A stretch of 64,000 bases of DNA. Origin: Atrina japonica (Eukaryota; Mollusca; Bivalvia; Pterioida; Pinnidae). Below are positions 1 through 11,068 of this stretch, in pieces; positions within the stretch are counted from its first letter, which is position 1; every line of letters begins with the position of its first letter. Under the pieces are notes generated by a model. The model searched no databases. It was not told the origin of the DNA and was given only the letters and a program-made list of their open reading frames with translations. A program made the translations under genes and the position numbers. The stretch is from assembly GCA_030159075.1 (NCBI GenBank), contig BROG01000550.1, forward strand, positions 358,501 through 422,500, written 5' to 3'.

Positions 1-30
<30 letters not shown>
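1..30. repeat. (TA)n microsatellite, cut by the window edge
   Basis: The first 30 bases are pure TA dinucleotides. The tract probably continues outside the window, so its full length is unknown. Confidence 0.97.
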
Positions 31-33
<3 letters not shown>

Positions 34-284
34 AATGTAGTGTTGTAGAGATATTTGTGCTTTATATATAATTGTATTTCTCTACACTACATGCATCGTA
101 ATGGATTCATTGTCATTTACATTAGGATTAAACACTTTTGACCTTGATCTCTATGACCGAGTTTTCATGTTCAGAATTCTAATCACTGCTATTGAAACAT
201 TCATTTTTGTGAATGCATAGATGATCAAGTGGTTAAAGCATCAAGCATGGGGGCCAGGCAGTTGGTGCTGTAAGTTGAGAGCTT

Positions 285-445
285 CTGTATGTATCTCAAT
301 TGTAGGATGGTTGTTTGTGTCTCAAAAGTTGTAACATAGCTGTATGTTTCTTATTTATAGCATGGCTATATGTGTCCCAGTTGTAGCATGGCTGTTTGTG
401 TCTCAATTATAGCATAATTATACATGTCTCAAAGTTTTAGCTTAG
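285..445. repeat. Degenerate ~25-54 bp tandem repeat
   Basis: The motif TGTCTCAA/TGTCCCAG followed by TTGTAGCATGGCTGT recurs four or five times at irregular spacing. It lies directly before the regular 51-bp array and may be an older, decayed repeat. At 221-245 there is also a short box-A-like stretch (CAAGTGGTTAAAGCATCAAG) that resembles the 5' head of the SINE-A family, but no body follows. Confidence 0.55.
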
Positions 446-450
446 CTGTA

Positions 451-1396
451 TCCTGTTTTCTCATATCTGTACATGTCCTACGGTTCAAGTATGTCTACAT
501 ATCCTGTTTTCTCATACCTATATATGTCCTACAGTTCCAGTATGTCTACATATCCTGTTTTCTCATACCTGTATATGTCCTACTATTCCAGTATGTCTAC
601 ATATCCTGTTTTCTCATACCTGTACATGTCCTGCAGTACCAGCATGTCTACATATCCTGTTTTTTCATACTTGTATATATCCTACAGTTCCCGTATGTCT
701 ACAAATCCTGTTTTTCATACCTTTACTTGTCCTACTGTTCAAGTATGTCTACATATCCTGTTTTCTCATACCTGTAGATGTCCTACTGTTCCAGTATGTC
801 TACATATCCTGTTTTCTCATACCTGTAGATGTCCTACTGTTCCAGTATGTCTACATATTCTGTTTTCTCATACCTGTAGATGTCCTACTATTCCAGTATG
901 TCTACATATCCTGTTTTCTCATACCTGTATATGTCCTACTGTTCCAGTATGTCTACATATTCTGTTTTCTCATACCTGTAGATGTCCTACTGTTCCAGTA
1001 TGTCTACATATCCTGTTTTCTCATACCTGTATATGTCCTACTGTTCCAGTATGTCTATATATTCTGTTTTCTCATACCTGTAGATGTCCTACTGTTCCAG
1101 TATGTCTACATATCCTGTTTTCTCATACCTGTATATGTCCTACTGTTCCAGTATGTCTACATATTCTGTTTTCTCATACCTGTAAATGTCCTACTGTTCC
1201 AGTATGTCTACATATTCTGTTTTCTCATACCTGTATATGTCCTACTGTTCCAGTATGTCTACATATTCTGTTTTCTCATACCTGTAGATGTCCTACTGTT
1301 CCAGTATGTCTACATATCCTGTTTTCTCATACCTGTATTTGTCCTACTGTTCCAGTATGTCTACATATCCTGTTTTCTTATACCTGTACATGTCTT
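451..1396. repeat. Minisatellite, 51-bp unit, ~18.5 copies
   Basis: The unit runs from TCCTACTGTTCCAGTATG through CTACATATCCTGTTTTCTC to ATACCTGTAGATG, and repeats every 51 bases with few substitutions. Because 51 is a multiple of three and the unit lacks stops in two plus-strand frames, it gives artefactual open frames with a 17-residue Cys-rich repeat (CPTVPVCLHILFSHTCR). A one-base deletion in the copy near 711-715 shifts the frame. There is no sign of a real protein: no start context, no signal peptide and no codon bias beyond the repeat. Confidence 0.95.
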
Positions 1397-1487
1397 AGAT
1401 GAACTAGTTGAAAACTTGACCATGTCTGATATGACAGCAACATATGCTGATTACATATGTATCTTATGTAATCATAAAGAAAGGTAT

Positions 1488-1770
1488 ATCATACCTATAT
1501 ATGTCTGACATGAAGAGAAGAAGTTGTGTATATACATGTATATGATTAAGATGAATTTGTATCATACCTATATATGTCTTACATGCAGAGAAGATGTGTA
1601 TATACATGTATATGATTTAAATGAAGTTGTAGCATACCTATATATGTCTTACATGCAGAGAAGATGTGTATATACATGTATATGATTTAAATGAAGTTGT
1701 AGCATACCTATATATGTTTTACCTGCAGAAAAGATGGTATGTACATGTATATGATTTAGATGTAAAAGCG
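1488..1770. repeat. Minisatellite, 70-bp unit, 4 copies
   Basis: Units start with ATCATACCTATATATGTCT or AGCATACC at 1488, 1561, 1631 and 1701. The spacing is 73, 70 and 70 bases. Each contains GTGTATATACATGTATATGA. The last copy is diverged. Confidence 0.9.
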
Positions 1771-2793
1771 TAGCTATTAGTGTCATTTATGACTTTGAAG
1801 TATACCTGTGGATGTCTTGATATCAAGCTATAGTTTACCATATGTTAGAATTTACAGCATGTCTTATGTCTATCAAACAGTGTACATTTCTTATATAAAT
1901 TTGCTGTATATACATCTGGCTGAAATTAGCGATATATATGTTTGACAGGAAACAGCCACAAATATATCTTTTACGAAGCACATTCATGTTACTGTAGAAT
2001 CAGTAAGGCTAACATAAATAAGCTCCACCTTTAATCATCGAAAATCTAACGCAAACGAAACAGCTGTTGGCTCAATGATTTTAAAAGAATAAAATGGTTA
2101 TCAATTATTACACTTCCTGCTTACAAAAAAGGGTCACATTTAAATCAGCTATAAAATTAAAAATATTTTATTAAATTTAAATGAAATTCGACTTTTAAAT
2201 TTTTTCCCCAGTTGAACATTGGAGATTAGAAATTTATTTGTGGTAAGAGTCATATATCATCTCCTCACTTTGACCTTGAGGCCAAGGTTAATAAAAAGTA
2301 TCAATAATGCACAATTTTTATATCTTAAAATGGTGTACATGAATGCATTATATTTTGTTTTTATGACAAAAAGAAAAAATAGGTAATAAAAAAGCATGAT
2401 TATTACAGAAGTTAAAACAAAAATGTAAAAAAAAAAATCATGTTACGACAGAAGAAAAAGAGATCAAGCTTTGATGCTTTTTTACAGATTGCAATGTGCC
2501 GAGGTAAAATTTTATTTTTGCTTTAACTTGTGTTTTTGGTAAATAATCCAAAAACCTGTAAATTGAGATTTTACTACATGGGATTTAAAGGGAAATTAAA
2601 TTAGATTGTATTAAATTTTTTCCCCATTTCTTCCAAAATTGTGAGTATGATATCTTAAACAATGCAATGATATTTGAATGATATTTTTTCAGCAAATAGA
2701 AACATTGAATGATAGAAAAAATAATATATAGAATTATTGAGATTCTGTACAAGAGTATCTTATGGTGTATATATAACTGTAGACTTAGTTGTA
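1771..2793. other. AT-rich non-coding stretch
   Basis: I see no gene, RNA or clear mobile element. Short A/T runs are common. A single TACTGTAGAATCA end near 1990 resembles one end of the MITE at 25,192, but I found no partner end. Confidence 0.6.
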
Positions 2794-3204
2794 CAGGGCC
2801 CTGAAGTCACCCGCTTTATTCAGTATTCAAAGTCAACTAACTTTTCATGATATTAAAGTAAAAATGTGCGCAATGTGTTCATGACTTGACATGTTTGTAT
2901 ATTGATGGCATGACATTGTAAATATTGATCAAAAATATTGCTCATTTGAAGGAAACTTCAGAAATATTTAAAAAAAATAATTGAATATGTACTCAAATTT
3001 TGAGTACCTTACTCAACATATTTATTTAAGTTTACAGGAAAATCATAAGTGTGATGCAAAAATTTATATGTGAATGATGAAAAATAATAATATGTTTCCT
3101 TATTACTCAAATCTCAAAGTTTTCCAAGCGATTATATATAATCAAAATAATGAAATAAAAGTTGAGTTTGAGTATTGAGTAAATTTGATGACTTCGGGTC
3201 CTGG
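2794..3204. mobile_element. MITE with ~45-bp terminal inverted repeats
   Basis: The left end (2794-2839, CAGGGCCCTGAAGTCA followed by TATTCAGTATTCAAAGTCAAC) is matched in reverse complement by the right end (3160-3204, CCAGGACCCGAAGTCA read inward). The arms are imperfect over about 45 bases. The interior is AT-rich, has no open frame, and contains a smaller inverted repeat (ACTCAAATTTTGAGT near 2991). No clear target-site duplication is visible. The element is non-autonomous and its superfamily is undetermined. Confidence 0.75.
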
Positions 3205-5307
3205 AATTAAATAAATAGTATAATGTGTTGTCACCATATGAGTCTTTTTGCAATTTTATAATACACAGTCGAACCCATACTCTTTATTTATCAGTCACTT
3301 CCATTACACAGTCAATTTTAATTCCTCATAAATGTTCTCCTTATGACATAATACTCTTTGTTACATGGCCAGTCATCACTCTTTTGTTATCCAAAGTTAG
3401 CAAGTTAACCCAATTAAATGACCATTAAAATTTTACTCTGCCTTTGCTTGGGATCCAAATATAGATTACTCCTATAATTAATGCTAATCTACACATTGAC
3501 ATTGGCATATGTCTATGTATTTATACACAAAATTATATATGGGTATCTGAAGTTTACTTTACACAAACATTATAACTTGACAATTTTGATACTCTCAATT
3601 AAGAGGTCATCTTAGATATAAGGTCATTTTTGAGGATTTCTCTTTGTTGACTGATGTATGAATATATATATTGTCACTGACAGTTTGTTACATATTTGAT
3701 TTTTATCAAGTATATATAATGTACATTAGGGATTCTAATGCATGGAATATGCTGCTGCTGATGTTGTTGCCCACAAAATTAAATCCAGATGATTAAATAT
3801 TTGTGTAACATAAGAAATGGCTGGATCATTTATGTATGCAAATATTGTACTATCACTGTCGCCAATACTGCTTTCACTTACACATTAACGGATGGAGGCA
3901 TATTACATTAGATACTCTTTTGTTTCTAAGATCAATAAAGATGGTAGCCTTTTTCCGCTGATTAAGAGCTGCATTCTCTGACCAGATTTATAAATAATAC
4001 CCATTAGTTGGGAAGATTTTTTTTCATAATATGATAATGGATGAGGCTTTTATATGAGATAATACCAATCATATGTTTAACAAGTTGTGGCATTTTTAGC
4101 TATCTATTGAGATGTCAGACTGTAATTGAGTTTTTGTGTAAAATGAAACTAAGCTATAGATACTTGTTGCATGTTATGTCCATTTATGTTTGCTTTATTG
4201 CTAGATAAAGTCAGAGTTTGTTTTTACAAGAAAGATCAAATTTGTAGTTGTTATTCAGAATTGTAGCTCATTATATGTACTGTTTGTATGAAGAAAAAGC
4301 CTCCAAGTCTGGAGGCTATTATTTTGAGGTTTAGAGTTTTGTATTGATTCAGGTTATTTTAATCCTTTTTTTCAAGACAGGAAATTGTGTTCATTTCGTT
4401 TACTTCTCTTTTCTTCCCATTCATATCTGTTTATAGATAATTTTTGTTGTCAATTTTGTTAATACTGTTTGTAACATAGGAAAATTCTAGGTCATTTTTA
4501 TAGAATTACGGATTCATTTGTAAAGTATGTATACTAAAAAGTCATTACGTATACTGTGTACCTGGGAATGTTCACCCTTTTACGACAGAAAACCTATTCA
4601 CCCTATCTTAAATTTGCCCTGAATCACCATAGTCTTATAAGATGAGGTATACATCTGTGCTTCAATTTTTAGCGTGAAAATTTAGCTTTTATTTTAAATT
4701 TGCCCTTCATCGAAGGGCAAAAAGGACAAAAATTAAATGGGAGAAGGATAAGGTTGAAAAAAGGTCTCCAGTTTTGTCTTAAGGTAAATCAACTTAAGAC
4801 ACAGAACTTAAAACACGCCTCTGGTCTTACTGTAGAAACATCAGAAAATGACGAAGTGTTTAATTGCATGGTCAATATCATTCATGTATTTATACATCAG
4901 GGACTGAATGAATTTTGTGGCATTTTGTTGGTGATTAAGAAATAGCTTGGGCAAAGAGTTTTAATCTCAATAGTGTCAATGTAAATGTCTCGCTGGAATA
5001 GAAACATTTACAGTATTTATCTTAAACTGTTGGATAGCTTTATTTCATTTATTTTGTATTCTTATTCCATCAATCTTTTCGAAATAGTAGTGCATGTTGT
5101 ACATGTATGCTGACTTATATATCACTAATGATGTGAATGAAATATCATCGCTAATGTGTGAATGTCGCTCTTAATTGTTATATTTTACGTCATGTAAATG
5201 TTAGCTCACACGAGTGACCCCAACTGAACATCTCAATTGCAGGTTAACAAGCTGGATTTTTTTTCACAGTGTAAGTTTTTCATAATTCTCTGCTGTTTCA
5301 TTAAAAG
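3205..5307. other. Non-coding stretch with two small hairpins
   Basis: No gene is supported. Two perfect short hairpins are present: 4298-4317 (AGCCTCCA/TGGAGGCT) and 4699-4721 (TTTGCCCTT/AAGGGCAAA with a 5-base loop). Their role is unknown. Short open frames here, such as 4700-4945, lack family features. Confidence 0.55.
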
Positions 5308-5752
5308 TACATTGGAACCTCACCTAAAGAATACCTCGTGCAGGTGGCCATCTCACATTATACAGTAACTATTCAATTTCTTTAAAATGACTAAATAAAT
5401 ATAAAATGACTCCAGGTCCTCACTTAAGTCAGATCACCTATTGAATCAGATTTGTTTGTTTGTTTGTTTATTGTTGTTTAATGTCCCACTCGAGAATATT
5501 TCACTCATATGGAGACGTCACCAAATGCCGGTGAAGGGCTTCAAATTTTGGCCTGTCCTCGGCACTTACAGCCATTGAGCAGTGAGGGTTCTTTAACGTG
5601 CCGACACCTACTGTGACACGGGACCTCCAGTTTTTACTGTCTCATCCGAAAGACAGGAAACCAACCCGACTGAGCCAGGCCAGCTCCTCAAATCAGATAA
5701 CTTTGAGTCAGTCACTAGGTGGTCTTAGTAGAGAGGTCTTACTGCACCTGTA
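5308..5752. mobile_element. Diverged pogo-like MITE interrupted by a SINE
   Basis: The left end TACATTGGAACCTCACC and the right end (inward GTAAGACCTCTCTACTAAG) resemble the TACAGTGGAACCTCTC ends of MITE-P elsewhere in this window. Removing the SINE at 5452-5690 leaves an element of about 200 bp. The interior (AGTCAGATCACC, GTCAGTCACTAGGTGGTC) matches the family style. Assignment to Tc1/mariner-pogo is inference from the TA plus CAGT ends. Confidence 0.5.
5452..5690 (-). mobile_element. SINE-B copy with 8-bp target-site duplication
   Basis: Read on the minus strand it has a tRNA-like head remnant (GGCCTGGCTCAGTCGG), then GGTCCCGTGTCACAGTAGG, AAGAACCCTCACTGCTC, GGACAGGCCAAAATTTGAAG, GGTGACGTCTCCATATGAG, and a 3' tail of CAAA repeats (TTTG on the plus strand, 5452-5470). 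The direct repeat AATCAGAT flanks it at 5444-5451 and 5691-5698, which supports insertion by target-primed reverse transcription. It is the best-preserved SINE-B body in the window. Confidence 0.85.
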
Positions 5753-7359
5753 TTTTTAATTTTGACAAAATATTTAGTTCAAGATTTTTTACTTAATTAT
5801 TTTAGTGAAATCTTAAAGTTTTCACTGCACATTTGCAGTATAGATTTTCTCATTTATTTTAGTGTCCAAACCCTCCTCAAAAACCTAAATATTTCTCAAA
5901 TAATTTATGAATACAAATTACAAATACAGAAATATACCTGCATGTGCAGAAACAAAATGCATACAAAAACACATCATTAACAATGAATGATGAAGCATTA
6001 GATTCACAAATAGACTGAGAGCTATATAGTCAAAACCAGTTAAATAAACTCTATGGGATAGAAGAGTTGTACTTTAACAAGAAGATGTAATGATTTCACT
6101 GATAACAAAATGGCTCATTACTTGTGTTTGGAGTAAAATATATATATTTTTTATTAGTAATTGACCTTGTTCAAGGTTATATGTTGTCACAGAGATGTTG
6201 TTGTGCAGTCAGATTTAGCAGAAGCAGTCCATTTTATGTCCTCCCACTGTGGGTCAATAGCTAATTATGTAAACTTATCATTTATTTAAGAAGGAAACAT
6301 TTCAATTTTGGCAGGAGTTAGGGTTTTATATAGTTATCAGTAAACTTATAGTTTGGCAGGGTTAATAATTATTCATTTGTATGGACCTCAGTATGTGTAT
6401 CTGGCATTTGTAACCAGCACTCTTATTTTGTACAGAATTATATCTCTCTCATACTGGGTAAATATATGTACTTGATAGTGTCGTAGGCTATTTTGAAATG
6501 ATACTTTGAATTCATTGGAATATTTTTGGTAAAGGCCGAGATATTTTGTTTACAAGGGTTACATTATTCAAATACTTCTCACAGATTTTTATTTACAAGT
6601 TATACTTTCTGATCAGTATCATGTGTTGTCATGTGATTTATAAAGAACCTTTTTATAACCTGTGATAAGTTGTGATACTGTTTTACCATATAAAAAAGAG
6701 CTGAGTTTCTATTAACCTGTTGTCACAACAAATTGTTTGGATTCCATCTTAAAGGTAAAAGAAATTAAATGTTAACCTATGACTTATTAAGAGCCCAATG
6801 GAGAAAGTGTTTTTGCTTTTGTCTGTTTTTTGGGGTTTTTTTTTTGGAGAAATTTTGATTTTTAGCTTACTTATACCTGTATACTATCAGTGACGGCATC
6901 CAGTCAAGAAGTTTGGTTAAAGTCAGGTTTACTTACATACATCAAACAGGGATGAGAATATTCCTCCAGATGGATATTTTGCTGCAATGTTAAATCTTTA
7001 TTCCCCCATTAAATCCCTACAAATGGGACATTTCCTTTTTTTTCACCATTATGGAATCACATCCCTGATTAAATAATCTTCCATGGCTTATGCTTTGTAT
7101 ACTATATCTAATGAATCTTAGTACATGATATGCTTCACATGCTTGACTTGTCCTGTATATTTTGCAAAAATGACCCATTTTTGGACATAATTTTTTTAAT
7201 GCTGTGGTTAAGAAGATTGTCTGAGGTCAGGTTACTTAGAGGGATGTAAAATATAATAGTGTAAGGTGAGATTTATAATTTTGATGAACAGGTATTCTCT
7301 ATATATAGAAATTATAGTCACATCATTGGCTAGTTTGGGAAACTAAATACCAGTCTATG
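5753..7359. other. Non-coding stretch
   Basis: I see no gene, RNA gene or clear repeat family here. The sequence is AT-rich with short homopolymer runs, such as the T run near 6830-6846. Confidence 0.55.
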
Positions 7360-8060
7360 AATTGATGTCTGTCTGTCTGTTTGTCTATCTTCCTGTCTGT
7401 CTATCTGTAGTCACAATTTTGTCCGGACAATTCCTACAGTTTTTTATGGAATTCAGCAAAACTTCACAGATATATATTTCTGAAAAAAAGTTATGCCCTC
7501 CTTTAAGCTCCTGTATATATGTATTTAACATATAGAACAAAAGAGTAAAATTTTACAAAAATGATACCCTCTAAAATTATGAACAGAGTTCATACCACAA
7601 TCTTGTTGCAGTACATATTTCATGTTTTTGGCTCCTTTAGTAATTGCCTTAAAACAATAGGTCTATAGAAAGTGTACGGACCTGAAGTGTTCAGCACTGA
7701 AAGATCCAGTTGGTACCTTGACTTTTGATCTATTGACCTTGACCTTGGACTTTGACCTACTTTTCAAAAACTTTTAACCTTGGCTATGTCTTTCAAAGCA
7801 TTGAGGTATATCGCTTTGATATTTCACAAAAGAAAAATTCTTATGACCAGAGCTTTCATTTGGTACCTTGACTTTTCAACCTTGTAACCTTGACCTTGGA
7901 CCTTGATTTACTTCTAATAAACTTTAACCTGAGCTGAAGGAGTAAAAATATTTACTCTACCTTGACCTTAAAACCCAACAGCTGTGGATCAAATACCTAT
8001 TTTGAAAGTTTACAACAATTTCCAGTAAGCTTTGTTGTCTTCTGACAACTCTTGTTATAG
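7360..8060. repeat. Composite interspersed repeat: CTGT tract plus GACCTT dimer
   Basis: It begins with CTGT/CTAT repeats (7366-7410), followed by TAGTCACAATTTTGTCCGG. Then two ~150-bp units start at TTGGTACCTTGACTTTT (7710 and 7860), each with TTGACCTTGACCTTGGA. It ends near a short hairpin, GTTGTCTTCTGACAAC (8033-8048). A related CTGT plus TTTTGTCCTG fragment lies at 21,660-21,850. The whole looks like an old non-coding mobile element; the class is unknown. A Helitron-like 3' hairpin is possible, but the required CTRR end is not clear. Confidence 0.5.
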
Positions 8061-9039
8061 TTTGTATAACACCCTTGCTTCTAATATTGACATTACAATG
8101 TATATTCTGCCTCTTTGAAAGACAGGATATTTGTAAGCAAATCCAAGAATTTCAAAAATATTCAGAACATATTTTGATAACAGTGTGTGCAGCATTATGG
8201 AATTTCATACAAAATATTTCAAGATAGAATTTCCCACAAACTGATATAAGTTTAATTGAACACAGTTGATGTAGTTCTATCTGATAGCATATTTCCTGCT
8301 CACCAGGAAAATATTTTCTAATTGGAACCTCGGAAGATTTAAGCGCAGCAGTGGTATTGGTTGGTGGTCCATGTCAGTGAGAAGCGCACATGGAGCACTT
8401 AACCCCGCTGTCATCAGATAATGCTGTGACATGTTACTGGCGCTGCTCTTTGTACATGCTGCATATTGATCTAACAGAAGCTGTAGTCTGGTTTTGGTGA
8501 TTTACACTGAGATATTGAGATTCTCGTTACTCACAGATTTATTGTTCTAGCCTCAACCGTCAGTGACATCATCACTCTTTGTAACTAACAGAATTGTAGT
8601 AATGATTGAATGAGGTGACACTGAAGTATCTCAAATTACATATGTTATATTACTGATTGGAAATTGGATCTTTCTGTCAATTACTTTATGTACAATATCA
8701 GCTGGATGTGAATCAGAAAATGTATAGTTTAATGCAGTAGGGAGAAATTTGTACCAGTGAAGCAAATATGAATGGTGTGTCGAAGTTTATAAAAACAGCT
8801 GTTTATAAAAGAGTGTAATGATTAGTGCAGATTTAATTGTGTTGTGTGTATACATGTATAGCATGGTGCATTTGATGATTATAAATGGGATTTAGTTTAT
8901 AAGTAGCTTAGAAATAGGAAAGTAGCAGAAATATTTTGTTGACAGTGCATGTTTAATGTTCCACCAAGAATTTGTCAATTTACATGGCGATGTATGTGTG
9001 CTCTTAATATATAAAAACATCTAGTGAGGGATAGAATTA
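8061..9039. other. Non-coding stretch with a GC-richer patch
   Basis: The stretch is mostly AT-rich. Bases ~8325-8460 are noticeably richer in G+C and of higher complexity (AGCGCAGCAGTGG, CTGGCGCTGCTC). They could be a conserved non-coding element, a non-coding exon or an old repeat. No open frame supports a protein. Confidence 0.4.
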
Positions 9040-9236
9040 AAAAATGTATAAAGTAGCCAGTGGGGCTAGCACCAACTCACTTGCCCTGTATCAATGTCTC
9101 TAGCCCTGGGTCAATGTCACAAACCTTGACTTAAATGCTACAATTTTAAAAAATGTAAAATAAACAGTGAGGCTAACATAAACTTACTATCCCTGGGTAA
9201 ATGTCAAAAGCCCAGACCTAAATGCTACAAATTTAT
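9040..9236. repeat. Tandem duplication, ~108-bp unit, 2 copies
   Basis: AGTGGGGCTAGCACCAACT…CCCTGGGTCAATGTCA…AAATGCTACAATTT near 9058 is repeated as AGTGAGGCTAACATAAACT…CCCTGGGTAAATGTCA…AAATGCTACAAATT near 9166. The two copies differ by about 20%, so the duplication is old. Confidence 0.7.
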
Positions 9237-9551
9237 TGTAATGTTTTCAAAACATTGAGAAAGACAGTTTCTGAAAATATGTACCCATATATGAATGAAA
9301 AGAGTTCAGATAAGCTAGAAACAAAATCTAGTAACCATAGAAAATATTCAGTAACCATTAGCCGGCTATAAGTAATTTCAACCCTTGCAAGTATGACTAA
9401 TGCTGGGGAGAGATTTGTCTGATCCAACTTGACCATGCAGCAATCATAATTCTATTGAGACTATGGTCAAGCAAAACTAACTACATTGATCATCATGTGT
9501 TAATATTTGAAGATGAAATCTTTCATTTTTATGGGTTTAAATTTGAATTTT

Positions 9552-9796
9552 GTTTTATGCCCCATTAAACAATTTTTCAGTCATATGTTGTCAGTTGGTT
9601 TTTAGTGGTGGTGAAGAGAACCCGGTTACAATGTACCCAGGAAGACACCACCTTCCATCCACAAGTAAACTGGCAAACAAACTCACAAAAAATCAGCTTA
9701 GGCTTCAGTGGGGTTCGAACCCGTGTTGACCAGAGGTGAGAGACTTCATGGTTTAAAGTGTGGTGATCTATCCATTCGTCCACGGAGGCCGCCATT
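9552..9796 (-). mobile_element. SINE-A copy, nearly full length, good box B
   Basis: On the minus strand the head reads GTGGACGAATGG (box A region) followed by GGTTCGAACCC (a perfect pol III box B), as in a tRNA. The body carries AGTCTCTCACC, GTTTACTTGTGG and GTAACCGGGTTCTC. The 3' end reads CATATGACTGAAAAATTG, then TTTAATGGGGCATAAAAC. The same order of blocks is found in at least five other places in this window. It is not a tRNA gene: no cloverleaf continues 3' of box B. A short spurious open frame overlaps it. Confidence 0.85.
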
Positions 9797-9886
9797 TGTA
9801 TAGGCATAATTTACAGTTTGATAGTTGTAGTTTGATCTAATAATTTAAAATTTTGTATATATTATTTGTGCCATAGTAGTTGTACA

Positions 9887-10061
9887 TACAGTAAAACTTG
9901 CTTAAGCGGCCACTTGTGTATATAGACCACCAGGTCACAAAGACTGTTTTTTGATGCCCCCAATAGTACCATTTGTGTACAAATCAACCTCTGTATGAAG
10001 ACCACCTCCCTATGAAGGCTGGTTTTGTTGTGTCCCTTAGGGGGTCTTTATATAGAGATTT
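9887..10061. mobile_element. MITE-P-like element, one recognisable end
   Basis: It starts TACAGTAAAACTTGCTTAAG and contains several diverged repeats of GACCACC (ATAGACCACCAGG, GAAGACCACCTCCC). That pattern is shared with MITE-P copies. The right end is obscured by the adjacent foldback. It is probably a partial or merged copy. Confidence 0.45.
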
Positions 10062-10178
10062 TTATATGACCATTTTGATATCATACTCCTTCTCAGCTGA
10101 GGTTCGGAATATCAGTCTGAGGGCCTGATATCAAGACCGAGGGCTGAGAAGGAGTATGATATCAAAAAGGTCATATGA
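10062..10178. repeat. Foldback with 36-bp near-perfect arms
   Basis: The left arm 10062-10097 (TTATATGACC…GATATCATACTCCTTC…) pairs with the right arm 10143-10178 with about two mismatches, around a ~45-base loop. The loop itself has a smaller inverted repeat (ATATCAGTC / GCCTGATAT). It is probably a foldback transposon remnant and could form a stable hairpin if transcribed. No microRNA-like asymmetry can be judged by eye. Confidence 0.85.
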
Positions 10179-10582
10179 TAAACTTTTTATCATTGTGTCT
10201 AAATTACAAATTATAACACATAACAAGATACAACAATAACAATAAACTCTCTAATTCCAATATTCTGGCCAACAAAGAATTAAAAATCCTTTCACCATGT
10301 TCAGTTTCATGCTTTTGGATGACACCGAATGAGCAGACTTTGAAATGAATCGGAAATGAATGACACTCAAAATTCTTTTTTCTATTCATTGATTATAAAG
10401 AAGTTCTGAACAGGGGGTGCATTACAAGAATATCTAATCCATGGGGGTGCATTACGAGAATAATTAATGCATGGGGGCTTGTCAGTATCGCATATACAAA
10501 TGTAGTCATATCTAGTACAGGCATATGATAAATACAAGTTTCACTCCAGTTAGTTGTAATGTACATGTAGTATAATAATTTA
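10179..10582. other. Non-coding stretch
   Basis: No gene is supported. Two near-copies of GGGGGTGCATTAC(A/G)AGAATA at about 10,415 and 10,444 form a ~29-bp tandem pair, with a third partial copy near 10,470. Confidence 0.5.
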
Positions 10583-11068
10583 AAATGTGTATGGGTTATA
10601 AGCATCATAATGTGTTGAGTAATATGCCTCATAATGTGTGTGAGTTATAAGCGTCATAATGTGTATGAGTTATAAGCCTCATAATGTGTATTGGTTATAA
10701 GCGTCATAATGTGTACGAGTTATAAGCGTTATAATGTGTATGGGTTATAAGCGTCATAATGTGTATGAGTTGTAAGCGTCATAATGTGTATGGGTTATAA
10801 GCATCATAATACGTATGAGTTATAAGCATCATAATGTGTATGAGTTATAAGCATCATAATGTGTATGAGTTGTAAGCGTCATAATGTGTGTGAGTTATAA
10901 ACATCATAATGTGTATGAGTTATAAACATCATAATGTGTATGAGTTATAAGCATCATAATGTGTATGAGTTATAAGCGTCATAATGTGTATGAGTTGTAA
11001 GCATCATAATGTTTGAGTTATAAGCGTCATAATGTGTGTGAGTTATAGGTGTCATAATGTGTGTGAGA
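10583..11068. repeat. Minisatellite, 25-bp unit, ~19 copies
   Basis: The unit is GTGTATGAGTTATAAG followed by CGTCATAAT, 25 bases. Variants are CATCATAAT and CCTCATAAT. Copy-to-copy divergence is low. The array is cut by a SINE-B at 11,069 and resumes after it. Confidence 0.93.

Noticed and set aside
473..1402. 309-codon plus-strand open frame
   Set aside because: It is produced entirely by the 51-bp tandem repeat. A second frame is open over part of the same DNA, and there are no gene signals.
4298..4317. Rho-independent terminator-like hairpin
   Set aside because: Wrong domain of life, and there is no transcription unit next to it.
7700..7900. Nuclear-receptor response elements (TGACCTTGACCTT)
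   Set aside because: The motif recurs within a repeat family, so its presence does not indicate regulation at this site.
8033..8060. Helitron 3' terminus
   Set aside because: A short hairpin is present, but the CTRR end and a matching TC-type 5' end were not found, so it is left as an unclassified repeat.
9552..9796. tRNA gene on the minus strand
   Set aside because: Box A and box B are present, but no acceptor stem or cloverleaf closes. The sequence continues into a SINE body found at several other sites.
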